A program made the translations under genes and the position numbers. The notes beneath the pieces are model-generated. The model saw only the letters and a list, made by a program, of their open reading frames with translations. It made no database searches and was not told where the DNA came from. A stretch of DNA of 64,000 nucleotides, from the NCBI GenBank assembly GCA_031253995.1, contig JAIRVG010000061.1:82887-146886 (forward strand), given 5' to 3'. Within the stretch, counting starts at the first letter, position 1, and each line of letters starts with the position of its first letter. Positions 34,743-43,391 of this stretch are shown here, piece by piece. This DNA comes from Paucimonas sp. Lineage in GTDB: Bacteria > Pseudomonadota > Gammaproteobacteria > Pseudomonadales > Pseudomonadaceae.

Positions 34743-34750
34743 AGAAAAAA

Positions 34751-35758
34751 TCACTGAGCAGAATAGATCTGGTCGAACACGCCGCCATCATTGAAGAACT
34801 TGGGTTGGGCAGTCTTCCAGCCACCGAAGTCTTTGTCGATAGTCACCAGGTCCAGTTTCGGGAACTGGGCGGCGTACTGCGCGGCGACCTTCTCGTCACG
34901 CGGACGGTAGAAGTTGTCCGCGGCGATCTTCTGGCCAGCCGGGCTGTACAGGTGCTTCAGGTATTCCTCGGCGATCTTCTCGTTGCCCTTCTTCTCGGCG
35001 TTCTTGTCGACCACGGCCACCGGCGGTTCGGCGAGGATCGACAGGGACGGCACGACGATCTCGAACTTGTCGCTGCCACCGTCTTCCTTCAGCGCCAGGA
35101 AGGCTTCGTTTTCCCAGGCCAGCAGGACGTCGCCCTGGCCGTTGTTGACGAAGGTGATGGTCGAGCCGCGGGCACCGGTGTCCAGTACGGGGACGTGCTT
35201 GAACAGCTCCTTCACGTATTCCTGCGCCTTGGCGTCGCTACCGCCGGTTTTCAGGCCATAGGCCCAGGCGGCGAGGAAGTTCCAGCGGGCGCCGCCGGAG
35301 GTTTTCGGGTTCGGGGTGATGACCGAAACGTCCTTCTTGATCAGGTCGCCCCAGTCCTTGATGCCTTTCGGGTTGCCCTTGCGCACCAGGAACACGATGG
35401 TCGAGGTGTACGGGGTGCTGGCGTCCGGCAGGCGGGTCTGCCAGTTCTCCGGCAGGGTCTTGCCGAGCTTGGCCACTTCGTCGATGTCGCCGGCCAGGGC
35501 CAGGGTCACCACGTCGGCGCGCAGGCCGTCGATCACCGCGCGGGCCTGCTTGCCCGAACCGCCGTGGGATTGCTGGATCTTCACCTTGTCGCCGGGGTTG
35601 GCCTGTTGCCAGTGCTTGATGAACTCGGCGTTGTACTGCTGGTACAGCTCACGGGTTGGGTCGTAGGACACGTTCAGCAGTTCGTAGTCCTTGGCGATGG
35701 CGGAACCGGCAAACACGGCGCTGGCGAGTGCGGCCAGGGCATAACGGCGGATAGACAT
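34751..35758 (-). CDS. sbp: Periplasmic sulfate-binding protein Sbp
   Basis: High-affinity sulfate receptor, 335 aa, with signal peptide (LAALASAVFAGSAIAKDYEL) and the landmarks NVSYDPTRELYQQYNAEF, QSHGGSGKQARAVIDGLRAD (ligand loop), TPNPKTSGGARWNFLAAWAY and PVLDTGARGSTITFVNNGQG. Start ATG 35758 behind GGGAG. It follows oscA (55 bp) and leads the cysTWA genes, as in other pseudomonads. Expression is expected to rise on sulfate starvation through CysB. Confidence 0.94.
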   Translation of the reverse strand: MSIRRYALAALASAVFAGSAIAKDYELLNVSYDPTRELYQQYNAEFIKHWQQANPGDKVKIQQSHGGSGKQARAVIDGLRADVVTLALAGDIDEVAKLGKTLPENWQTRLPDASTPYTSTIVFLVRKGNPKGIKDWGDLIKKDVSVITPNPKTSGGARWNFLAAWAYGLKTGGSDAKAQEYVKELFKHVPVLDTGARGSTITFVNNGQGDVLLAWENEAFLALKEDGGSDKFEIVVPSLSILAEPPVAVVDKNAEKKGNEKIAEEYLKHLYSPAGQKIAADNFYRPRDEKVAAQYAAQFPKLDLVTIDKDFGGWKTAQPKFFNDGGVFDQIYSAQ

Positions 35759-35813
35759 GGTGAAGCTCCCGATTTGGCTTTTTTCTAGTTAGGTGACCCG
35801 ATGGCAGCGAGCT

Positions 35814-35996
35814 TCAGCTCGGCTTGTTGCCCGGGTTCTGCAGGCGGAATTTTTCCTTGCGTTCGATCTGCACGACCTGAGCGTTGTGCACGGTGATCTC
35901 GACTGCGCCGAAACGCAGGTCACGCAGTGCGCTCTGGATTTCGCGCAGGATGGTGGCTTCGTCCTGACCGTCAACGCTACGCAGGGATGCGCTCAT
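35814..35996 (-). CDS. oscA: OscA small sulfur-starvation protein (DUF2292/YezD family)
   Basis: A 60-aa protein (MSASLRSVDGQDEATILREI) with the DUF2292 core LRDLRFGAVEITVHNAQVVQ and a basic tail IERKEKFRLQNP. In Pseudomonas corrugata oscA, next to sbp, is needed for use of organosulfur compounds and for chromate tolerance by coping with sulfur limitation; the molecular mechanism is unknown. Placement directly before sbp matches that locus. An overlapping frame at 35789-35974 is not coding. Confidence 0.88.
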   Translation of the reverse strand: MSASLRSVDGQDEATILREIQSALRDLRFGAVEITVHNAQVVQIERKEKFRLQNPGNKPS

Positions 35997-36087
35997 GCTC
36001 GTGCTCCTTTGAGTGTGGGGGCCCGGGAGCAGCGAGGTAGGAAGGTGACTGCGCCTGGTGTGGGAGCAATCTTATGGGGGGCTGAAT

Positions 36088-36112
36088 ATTCTTAAAAATA
36101 CTATTTAAGAAT
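36088..36112. promoter_or_regulatory. AT-rich inverted repeat upstream of oscA-sbp
   Basis: Perfect 9-bp arms ATTCTTAAA and TTTAAGAAT with a 7-bp spacer, 92 bp before oscA. Similar in core (TAAAAATA-N-TATTTAA) to the palindrome at 18293. A CysB-type site is the natural guess given the genes. Confidence 0.55.
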
Positions 36113-36136
36113 TTTTATATAACTGAAAAGCAGATT

Positions 36137-36235
36137 TAAGCTTGAAGCTTTAAGCCATAAGAAAAAGCAGTCGGCGTTGCAGCGGACTGCTTTTGCTCTT
36201 TCTTGCAGCTTGAAGCTTAAAGCTTGAAGCTCAAA
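36137..36235. terminator. Bidirectional terminator flanked by AGCTTGAAGCTT repeats, between pipA and oscA
   Basis: The core hairpin AAAAGCAGTC (36163-36172) / GACTGCTTTT (36185-36194) is a Rho-independent terminator for pipA on the minus strand. It is nested between TAAGCTTGAAGCTTTAAGC (36137) and, inverted, GCTTGAAGCTTAAAGCTTG (36207), giving a second, longer AT-rich stem around it. The last arm reaches the pipA stop codon. Confidence 0.65.
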
Positions 36236-38123
36236 TCCGAAGATCCTGCGGCGGGACTGGCCGGCCATACCAGTAACCCTGGCCCATGTCGCACTGGTGC
36301 TCCAGCAGGAACCGCGCCTGCTCGGACTGCTCGATCCCTTCGGCGTGGATCTGCATGCCCATGCTCCGCGCCAGCGCGATGATCACCCGCACGATGGCCA
36401 CGTCATCGTCGTCACCAGGCAACCCGGCCACGAAGCCCTGGTCGATCTTGAGCTTCTGCACCGGCAGGCGCTTGAGCCGCAGCAGAGACGAATAGCCGGT
36501 GCCGAAGTCATCGATGGCCAGGCGCAACCCCAGGTCCCGCAGGCGATGCAGCTGCTCCAGCGCTACCTCCGGATCATCCATCACCGCACTCTCGGTCACC
36601 TCGACCTCCAGCCGCGACGGCTCAAGCCCGGTGTCGTCAAGCACCTGCGCTACCTGCTTGTACATCTCGCGATGGGCGAACAGGCGGCTGGACACGTTGC
36701 AGGCGACGAAGTCGAGTACCTTGCCCTCCCCCAGCCAGCGCACCATCTGCTGGCAGGACTCGCGCATGACCCACATGTCGATATCGGCGATCAACCCGGT
36801 GCGCTCGGCGATGGGGATGAACTCCCCCGGCGGCACCAGACCGCGCTGTGGATGCAGCCAGCGCACCAGGGCCTCGGCGCCGATCATCTTGCCGCTGAAC
36901 AGGTCGTGCACCGGCTGGTAGTACACCCGCAACTCGCCCTGCTCCAGGGCACGGCGCAGTTCGCTGGCGGTTTCCACCCGCTGCTGGGCGTGGGCGGTGA
37001 GTTCCTCGGTGTACAGCGCGTAGCCGGAACGGCCGTTGCTCTTGGCCTTGAACAGCGCCGCGTCGGCATTGCGCAGCAGTTGCTCGGCACTCTGCGCATC
37101 GCCGGGGAACAGGCTGATGCCGATGCTGACGCTGCTGAACAGACGGTGATTCTCCAGCTCGTAGGGCTCTTTCAGCACGTTGACGATCAGTTGCGCCAGG
37201 TCCGCCGCCTGCCCCACCTGGGCGCAGTTCTCGCTGAGGATGGCGAACTCGTCGCCGCCCAGCCGGGCCAGGGTGACGCCGGGGTCGATCACCAGTTGGA
37301 GTCGCTCGGCCACGGCCTTGAGCAGCTGGTCGCCGATGTTGTGGCCAAGGCTGTCGTTGATGTTCTGGAAGTGGTCGAGGTCGAGCAGCAGCAAGGCGCA
37401 GCCGCGCTTGTTGGCCTGTGCCGCCGCCAGCGCCTGGGCGGCGCGGTCGTTGAACAGCAGGCGGTTGGGCAGGTTGGTCAGCGGGTCGTGGTGGACCAGG
37501 TGGGCCAGCTCGCGCTCGGTGTGCTTGATCACGCTGATGTCGCTGAACACGGCGACATAGTGGGTCAGTTCGCCGCCATCGTCGCGGATCGCGCAGATGG
37601 TCTGCCATTGCGGGTAGATCTCGCCGCTCTTGCGCCGGTTCCACACCTCGCCGCTCCACTCGCCCTTCTCATGCAGGGTGGCGTACATCGCCTGGTAGAA
37701 CGCCGCGTCGTGGCGGCCGGACTTGAACTTGTTCGGCCGCTGGCCGATGACTTCCTCGCGCTGGTAGCCGGTGATGCTCATGAAGGCACGGTTGACGTGG
37801 ACGATGATGCCGTCGCTGTCGCTGACCAGCACCCCTTCCAGGGTGCTGTCGAACACCGCCGCGGCCATGCGCAGGCGCTCGCGGTCCTCGCGGCGCAAGC
37901 GCGCACCCACGCCGATGAAATTGAGCAGGCGCACCCGCGACAGGAAGATGAGCACGGCGCTGCAAGCCGCCCAGGTGTAGGCGTTGATCAGCTGCCAGCT
38001 GGCCTTTTCCACCGGATCATCGAAAACACTGCTTAATATTTGATCAGATACGACCAGCCACAACAGCGACAGCACCAGGTACAGCGCGGCCATGCGCAAG
38101 GCGTCTCGTGCGGAAACAGACAT
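36231..38123 (-). CDS. pipA: PAS-GGDEF-EAL c-di-GMP phosphodiesterase (PipA-like)
   Basis: Membrane c-di-GMP enzyme, 630 aa from ATG 38123. Two N-terminal helices (MAALYLVLSLLWLVVS; LINAYTWAACSAVLIFL) precede a PAS domain (DSTLEGVLVSDSDGIIVHVN), a GGDEF domain with intact LGGDEF but no RxxD I-site, and a full EAL domain: GAEALVRW, CNVSSRL, EVEVTESAV, IDDFGTGYSSL, LKIDQGF and HAEGIEQ. The catalytic set for hydrolysis is present, so net degradation is predicted, with GGDEF perhaps a GTP sensor. Same position relative to desA as P. aeruginosa PA0285 (from memory). Confidence 0.85.
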   Translation of the reverse strand: MSVSARDALRMAALYLVLSLLWLVVSDQILSSVFDDPVEKASWQLINAYTWAACSAVLIFLSRVRLLNFIGVGARLRREDRERLRMAAAVFDSTLEGVLVSDSDGIIVHVNRAFMSITGYQREEVIGQRPNKFKSGRHDAAFYQAMYATLHEKGEWSGEVWNRRKSGEIYPQWQTICAIRDDGGELTHYVAVFSDISVIKHTERELAHLVHHDPLTNLPNRLLFNDRAAQALAAAQANKRGCALLLLDLDHFQNINDSLGHNIGDQLLKAVAERLQLVIDPGVTLARLGGDEFAILSENCAQVGQAADLAQLIVNVLKEPYELENHRLFSSVSIGISLFPGDAQSAEQLLRNADAALFKAKSNGRSGYALYTEELTAHAQQRVETASELRRALEQGELRVYYQPVHDLFSGKMIGAEALVRWLHPQRGLVPPGEFIPIAERTGLIADIDMWVMRESCQQMVRWLGEGKVLDFVACNVSSRLFAHREMYKQVAQVLDDTGLEPSRLEVEVTESAVMDDPEVALEQLHRLRDLGLRLAIDDFGTGYSSLLRLKRLPVQKLKIDQGFVAGLPGDDDDVAIVRVIIALARSMGMQIHAEGIEQSEQARFLLEHQCDMGQGYWYGRPVPPQDLRI

Positions 38124-38272
38124 AGCGTCTCGGATGCCCACATCAAAAGATGGGGCATTATAGGGACACTTTTCCCGGTTGACCTCTTATCTAAAAGGCC
38201 GACTGGTTTTATTTGACATCGTGGTAATAATGTCGATCGCTGTCCAACCGCTCCAAGAGGGCTCTCCCACCT

Positions 38273-39457
38273 ATGTGGTATTACGGTTTACTCGACCTGT
38301 CGGCCTGGCAACTGCTGGCGGTCACCCTGCTGATGACCCATGTGACCATCGTCGCCGTCACGGTCTATCTGCATCGCTACTCGGCGCACCGCTCCCTGGA
38401 GCTGAACGCCGGGCTCAAGCATTTCTTCCGTTTCTGGCTGTGGCTGACCACGGCGCAGAACACCCGCGAGTGGACCGCCGTCCACCGCAAGCACCACGCC
38501 AAGTGCGAAACCCCGGACGATCCCCACAGCCCGGTGATCAAGGGCCTGTCCACCGTGCTGCGCAAGGGCGCCGAGCTGTATCGCGAAGAGGCGAAAAACC
38601 CGGAAACCCTGCGCATCTACGGCAAGAACTGCCCCGAGGACTGGATCGAGCGCAACCTCTATTCGCGCTACAAGCTCGGCGGCATCGCCCTGATGGCGGT
38701 GATCGACCTGCTGCTGTTCGGCACCATCGGCATCACCATCTGGGCGGTGCAGATGATGTGGATTCCGTTCTGGGCCGCCGGCGTGGTCAATGGCCTGGGC
38801 CATGCGGTTGGCTATCGCAACTTCGAATGCCGCGACGCCGCCACCAACCTGGTGCCGTGGGGCATCGTCATCGGTGGCGAGGAACTGCACAACAACCATC
38901 ACACCTACCCCAACTCGGCCAAGCTGTCGGTCAAGCGCTGGGAGTTCGACATGGGCTGGGCCTGGATCAAGCTGTTCACCTGGCTGCGCCTGGCCAAGGT
39001 GCAGCGCGTCGCGCCGATCGCCCACCGCGTCGAGGGCAAGGGCCAGCTGGACATGGACACCGCCATGGCCATCCTCAACAACCGTTTCCAGATCATGGCC
39101 CAGTACCGCAAGCTGGTGATCGGCCCGCTGGTGAAACAGGAACTGGCCAGGGTCGACGACTCGGTGCGCCACCAGTTCCGCCGCGCCAAGCGCCTGCTGT
39201 CGCGGGAGACCAGCCTGCTGGAAGACCGTCACCACCAGCGCATCCAGACCATGCTGGAGCACAGCCAGGCGCTGAAGGTGATCTACGAGAAACGCCTGGC
39301 CCTGCAACAGATCTGGGCCCGCACCAGCGCCAATGGCCACGACATGCTCGCGGCGATCAAGGACTGGGTGCACGAGGCCGAGACCAGCGGCATCCACTCG
39401 CTGCGTGAGTTCGCCGCGCAACTGAAGACCTACTCGCTGCGCCCTGCCCTGGCCTGA
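38273..39457 (+). CDS. desA: Acyl-lipid/acyl-CoA fatty acid desaturase DesA
   Basis: Membrane di-iron desaturase that puts a double bond into acyl chains and so keeps membranes fluid. The 394-aa protein has the three His boxes: HRYSAH (34-39), HRKHHAKCE (71-79) and EELHNNHHTYP (~204-214), set among four or more membrane helices. The C-terminal ~130 residues (LDMDTAMAILNNRFQIMAQY on) are a soluble helical extension. It diverges from pipA, as in P. aeruginosa PA0285-PA0286. Confidence 0.9.
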   Translation: MWYYGLLDLSAWQLLAVTLLMTHVTIVAVTVYLHRYSAHRSLELNAGLKHFFRFWLWLTTAQNTREWTAVHRKHHAKCETPDDPHSPVIKGLSTVLRKGAELYREEAKNPETLRIYGKNCPEDWIERNLYSRYKLGGIALMAVIDLLLFGTIGITIWAVQMMWIPFWAAGVVNGLGHAVGYRNFECRDAATNLVPWGIVIGGEELHNNHHTYPNSAKLSVKRWEFDMGWAWIKLFTWLRLAKVQRVAPIAHRVEGKGQLDMDTAMAILNNRFQIMAQYRKLVIGPLVKQELARVDDSVRHQFRRAKRLLSRETSLLEDRHHQRIQTMLEHSQALKVIYEKRLALQQIWARTSANGHDMLAAIKDWVHEAETSGIHSLREFAAQLKTYSLRPALA

Positions 39458-39597
39458 CGGCCACTGATCGGAGCGCCCCGCAATGGGGCGCCCGCTTCGG
39501 AACTTCCCTCCCCGATCAAGTTCTTACGAGATATGTCGCCCGCCTGGCGGGCCGGGCCGTGGCCACGCCCCTGCGCCTTACTAGAAGTACTGCGAAC

Positions 39598-40581
39598 ATG
39601 GTCAAGATCACCACGCCGTCCCCGCCGTTCAACCCGCCTCCCGAGGCTGCCCAGACCCTGCTGGCCCTGATGCATGCACAGGGCGAAGTCGCGCGCCTGA
39701 GCGAGCGCGAGCAGCTATTCAGTTCGCTGCTGGACAGCGTCAATGCCGTGCTCTGGGCCTTCGACTGGGAGACGCGGCAGGTGCTCTACGTCAGCCCGGC
39801 CTACGAGCGCATCTTCGGTCGCTCGGCGAGCCTGTTGCTGGCCGACTACAACCAGTGGCGCGACGCGATCTACCCCGACGACCTCGACTACGCCGAGCGC
39901 ACCCTGGCCGATGTGCTGGTCAAGGGCGCGGTGGAGGATCGCGAGTACCGCATCATCGACGGCGACGGCCAGGTGCGCTGGCTCAGCGACAAGTGCTTCA
40001 TCAATCAGCAGGAAGGCGAGCGGGTGATCGTGGTCGGCATGGCCGAGGACATCACCGAGAAGAAGCAGCTCGAAGGCGAGTTGCAGCGCTTGGCGACCAC
40101 CGACGTGCTGACCCAGAGCAGCAACCGCCGGCACTTCTTCGAATGCGCCGGGGAGGCCTTCGACAAGGCCCGGGCGGAAGGCGCGCCGTTGTCGTTCCTG
40201 TTGCTGGATATCGATGACTTCAAGCATGTGAACGACACCTACGGGCATCCCGAGGGCGACCAGGTGCTGCAGCGTATTGCCGACAGCGGCAAGACGGCGT
40301 TGCGCCGGGGGGATCTGTTCGGGCGGATTGGCGGTGAGGAATTTGCCGCGGTGTTTCCGGGGTGTCCGCCGGAGATGGCGATGCAGGTGGCGCAGCGCTT
40401 GCAGCGCGAGATCCAGCGCCTGAGCTTCAGCCATGAGGGGCAGACTTATGGCGTGACGGTGAGCCAGGGACTGACCGGGATGACCGCGGACGACAGGCTG
40501 CTGGATGACCTGTTCGCCCGGGCGGACGCGGCGATGTACCAGGCGAAGCGGCAGGGGAAGAACCAGATCGTTCTGGGCTGA
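39598..40581 (+). CDS. PAS-GGDEF diguanylate cyclase
   Basis: Cytosolic c-di-GMP synthase, 327 aa from ATG 39598 (MVKITTPSPPFNPPPEAAQT); an upstream GTG in the same frame lacks support. A PAS domain (~50-165: LLDSVNAVLWAFDWETRQVL, VGMAEDITEKKQLEGEL) precedes GGDEF (DVLTQSSNRRHFFECAGEAF, DIDDFKHVNDTYGHPEGDQV). The active-site motif is GGEEF and a canonical I-site (RRGD) lies five residues before it, so the enzyme is predicted active and product-inhibited. The LT-NR motif usually seen as LTGLxNR is LTQSSNR. Confidence 0.88.
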   Translation: MVKITTPSPPFNPPPEAAQTLLALMHAQGEVARLSEREQLFSSLLDSVNAVLWAFDWETRQVLYVSPAYERIFGRSASLLLADYNQWRDAIYPDDLDYAERTLADVLVKGAVEDREYRIIDGDGQVRWLSDKCFINQQEGERVIVVGMAEDITEKKQLEGELQRLATTDVLTQSSNRRHFFECAGEAFDKARAEGAPLSFLLLDIDDFKHVNDTYGHPEGDQVLQRIADSGKTALRRGDLFGRIGGEEFAAVFPGCPPEMAMQVAQRLQREIQRLSFSHEGQTYGVTVSQGLTGMTADDRLLDDLFARADAAMYQAKRQGKNQIVLG

Positions 40582-40602
40582 TCCTGATTCGATGTTGCCC
40601 TT

Positions 40603-40744
40603 GAGGGCCCTATCGCTGGCAAGCCAGCTCCCACAGGGTGGACTGCCCCCAAGAAGTTGCACACCAATCCAACCCTTGGGGGGCAGTCCAGGGTCCGCGG
40701 TGCATGCAATCCCTGTGGGAGCTGGCTTGCCAGCGATAGGGCCC
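40603..40744. repeat. Inverted REP pair interrupted by a 52-bp insertion
   Basis: GGGCCCTATCGCTGGCAAGC at the left and GCTTGCCAGCGATAGGGCC at the right. The intervening sequence equals that of the pair at 45261-45345 except for an insertion at 40639-40690. Confidence 0.88.
40639..40690. mobile_element. 52-bp IS-end (MITE-like) insertion with 3-bp target duplication
   Basis: Ends TGGACTGCCCCCAAG and CTTGGGGGGCAGTCCA form 15-bp inverted termini (one extra G on the right). GGG flanks both sides (40636-40638, 40691-40693), while the otherwise identical REP pair at 45261 has a single GGG and no insert. A 3-bp duplication and TGGACTGCCCCC-type termini suit the IS3 family; the interior is only ~21 bp, so it can code for nothing. 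Confidence 0.75.
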
Positions 40745-40763
40745 GGAAGATCAATGAAGAATC

Positions 40764-41972
40764 CTATTCCTTGCGCAACCGCGCCAGCTCCGCCCGCCCT
40801 ACCTTGAGCAACCGCGCAGTCTTGCCCGCCGCAATCTCCTCCAGACCATCCTCCGCCCCCAACCGCGCCATCTGCCCGGCCAGGTTCATCACCAGGTCTT
40901 CCCGCGAATACACCCCGCCACCCAGCTGATAGATCGCCGCGATCAACTCCCGCAGCTCCAGCGGCAAACGCCAGCGCGTACGCAAGGCCGAACCATAGGC
41001 CGCCCCCGACTGCTTCAGCGCCAGTTCGATCTCGTTCTCGTCCAGCTCGCCGCCGGCCAGCCGCCATTCCTGCAGGCAACGCAGCAAGGCCAGATCGCCC
41101 AGGCAATGCAGCAACCCGGCGCAATAACAACGCTCCAGGTCCAGCTCGAGCATCTGCGCCAGGTTGCGCCCGTACTCGGCACAGCGCAGCGACAGGGTCC
41201 AGTATTCCTCCGCATAGCGGCTCAACAGCGGGTCGCTGAGCTTCGCGCTGCGCTTGAGCGCCAGCCCCAGGATCAGGTTCATGCTCTGGGTCGTGCCCAG
41301 CTTGTTCAACGCCTGCAGCAGGGTCTGCACGGCACCCTCGCGGTGCAGCGCGGCGCTGTTGGCGGCGGCGATCAGCACGGCGGTAATCTGCGGATCCTGG
41401 CGCACCTCTTCTTCCAGCACCCGCAAGTCCAGCCCCTGGGGATTCAAGGCACGCTTGATCGCCTGCTGCACATCGGCGAACAACGGCCCGCCGTCAGCGG
41501 TGGCGCGGTGTTCCTCGATGAAACGCGACAGGGTCAGCCCCGCTCGCAGCGGCGGCACCTCGCAGGCAATCGACTCGCCCACCTTGAGCAACTGCTCTTC
41601 CAGGCGCTGGCGCAGCAGGTCGAGGTTCAGCGGCTTGCTCAGGTACGCCGTCGGCGCCAATGGCAGCGCCTCGCGCACGCTGTTCACGTCGCTGCGGCTG
41701 CTGATGATGATGAACGGCAACGCCGGCGTACGCGGCCGCGAGCGCACCTTGCGCAGCAGGTCGAGGCCATCGAGGCCCGGCAGCTCGCGGGCAGCGATGA
41801 TCAGGTCGGGCTTGCCCGCCAGGCCGTCCAGCGCTTCGTTGCCATTGGCACAGACCCTCACTTCAGCATCGCAGCGCACACTGAGCAGCATCTGGGTCAG
41901 CATGTCCCGCACCCAGGGGTCACCCTCGGCAATCATCACCTTGGGCGCGGCGGCGCGGTCTACAGCAGTCAT
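40764..41972 (-). CDS. HDOD-domain protein with a degenerate response-regulator receiver
   Basis: The 402-aa protein starts at ATG 41972 (MTAVDRAAAPKVMIAEGDPW), six bases after AAGGAG. Residues ~10-125 have receiver fold (acidic EGD pair, Lys in AYLSKPLN), but the phosphoacceptor Asp is Ala (DLIIAARELPGLDGLD). The C-terminal ~200 residues are an HDOD domain (QDPQITAVLIAAANSAALHR, LNKLGTTQSMNLILGLALKR, CYCAGLLHCLGDLALLRC) without HD metal ligands. Likely a phosphorylation-independent signalling scaffold. It sits next to gabT, the arrangement I recall as PA0267-PA0266. Confidence 0.8.
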   Translation of the reverse strand: MTAVDRAAAPKVMIAEGDPWVRDMLTQMLLSVRCDAEVRVCANGNEALDGLAGKPDLIIAARELPGLDGLDLLRKVRSRPRTPALPFIIISSRSDVNSVREALPLAPTAYLSKPLNLDLLRQRLEEQLLKVGESIACEVPPLRAGLTLSRFIEEHRATADGGPLFADVQQAIKRALNPQGLDLRVLEEEVRQDPQITAVLIAAANSAALHREGAVQTLLQALNKLGTTQSMNLILGLALKRSAKLSDPLLSRYAEEYWTLSLRCAEYGRNLAQMLELDLERCYCAGLLHCLGDLALLRCLQEWRLAGGELDENEIELALKQSGAAYGSALRTRWRLPLELRELIAAIYQLGGGVYSREDLVMNLAGQMARLGAEDGLEEIAAGKTARLLKVGRAELARLRKE

Positions 41973-42070
41973 CGGAATCTCCTTACAACCATCACGCGTT
42001 CCAGCGTACCTTCCAGGACATCTCCTGTAACCCTTAGAAACCTTAGCGCCCAAAGTTCATCCTGGAGACG

Positions 42071-42098
42071 AAAAAAAACCCGCCGAAGCGGGTTTTTT
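42071..42098 (-). terminator. Rho-independent terminator after gabT
   Basis: AAAAAACCCGC-TTCG-GCGGGTTTTTTTT on the minus strand, 16 nt after the gabT stop; symmetrical A/T flanks allow it to work in both directions. Confidence 0.85.
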
Positions 42099-42113
42099 CT
42101 AACGCGTCACAGA

Positions 42114-43391
42114 TCAGGCAAGTTCAGCGAAGCACTCTTCGATGATGGCCAGGCCTTTGTCCAGCAGCGCGTCTTCGGCGGTCAGCGGAACCAGGATACG
42201 CAGGACGTTGCCGTAGGTGCCGCAGGACAGCAGGATCAGGCCCTTGTCACGCGCCTTGGCGACCACGGCGTTGACCGCAGCAGCGTTCGGGGTGTGGGTG
42301 CCTTTCTCGAAGACTTCGATGGCGATCATCGAGCCCAGGGCACGCACGTCACCGATGATCGGGTGCTTGGCCTGGATGGCCTTCAGGCCAGTAACCAAGT
42401 GCTCGCCAACAGCCTGGCTGCGCTCCAGCAGTTTCTCTTCCTCGAACACTTCGATCACGGCCAGGGCCGCGGCGCAAGCGATCGGCGAACCGGCGTAGGT
42501 ACCGCCCAGGCCGCCCGGGGCGATGGCGTCCATGTACTCGGCCTTGCCGCACACACCGGCCAGCGGGAAGCCGCCAGCGATGGACTTGGCGAAGGTGGTC
42601 AGGTCAGGCGCGACGCCCATCTGCTCCATGGCGAAGAAGGTGCCGGTACGGCCAGCGCCGGTCTGCACTTCGTCGGCGATCAGCAGGATGCCGTGCTGGT
42701 CGCACAGGGCGCGCAGACGCTTCATCAGCTCTTTTGGCGCCGGCAGGAAGCCGCCTTCGCCCTGGACTGGCTCGATGATGATCGCGGCGATGTCACGTGG
42801 CTCGGCGTCGTTCTTGAAGATGCGCTCGATGGAAGCGATCGACTCGTCGACGCTCACGCCGTGCAGCTCGTTCGGGAACAGGGCGCGGAAGATGCCGCCT
42901 GGCATCAGGCCCATGCCTGCGGAGTAAGGCACGACTTTACCGGTCAGGCCCAGGGTCATCATGGTACGGCCGTGGTAGCCGCCGGTGAAGGCGATAACGC
43001 CAGCGCGGCCAGTGGCGGCACGGGCGATCTTCACGGCGTTTTCAACGGCTTCGGAGCCGGTGGTGACCAGCAGGGTCTTCTTGGCGAAGTCGCCTGGAAC
43101 GCGAGCGTTGATCTTCTCGCACAGCTCGACGTAAGGCTCGTAGGCCAGGACCTGGAAGCAGGTGTGGCTGACCTTGGTCAGTTGTTCCTGGACAGCGGCA
43201 ACCACTTTCGGGTGCAGGTGACCGGTGTTCAGTACTGCGATGCCGCCGGCGAAGTCGATCAGTTCGCGGCCTTCAACGTCGATCACGGTGGAGTTCTTCG
43301 CGGTATCGACGAAGATCGGGTGGATCTGGCCTACACCGCGTGGAACGGCGTTGACGCGACGCTGCATCAGGGATTCGTTGGTCTTGCTCAT
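42114..43391 (-). CDS. gabT: 4-aminobutyrate aminotransferase GabT
   Basis: PLP enzyme converting GABA and 2-oxoglutarate to succinic semialdehyde and glutamate. The 425-aa protein shows class III aminotransferase hallmarks: GRELIDFAGGIAVLNTGHLH, LLVTTGSEAVENAVKIARAA, AFTGGYHGRTMMTLGLTGKV, LIADEVQTGAGRTGTFFAME (cofactor Asp) and the Schiff-base Lys in TFAKSIAGGFPLAGV. It follows gabD with a 178-bp gap that contains a terminator-like hairpin, so it may be expressed at a different level. Confidence 0.95.
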   Translation of the reverse strand: MSKTNESLMQRRVNAVPRGVGQIHPIFVDTAKNSTVIDVEGRELIDFAGGIAVLNTGHLHPKVVAAVQEQLTKVSHTCFQVLAYEPYVELCEKINARVPGDFAKKTLLVTTGSEAVENAVKIARAATGRAGVIAFTGGYHGRTMMTLGLTGKVVPYSAGMGLMPGGIFRALFPNELHGVSVDESIASIERIFKNDAEPRDIAAIIIEPVQGEGGFLPAPKELMKRLRALCDQHGILLIADEVQTGAGRTGTFFAMEQMGVAPDLTTFAKSIAGGFPLAGVCGKAEYMDAIAPGGLGGTYAGSPIACAAALAVIEVFEEEKLLERSQAVGEHLVTGLKAIQAKHPIIGDVRALGSMIAIEVFEKGTHTPNAAAVNAVVAKARDKGLILLSCGTYGNVLRILVPLTAEDALLDKGLAIIEECFAELA

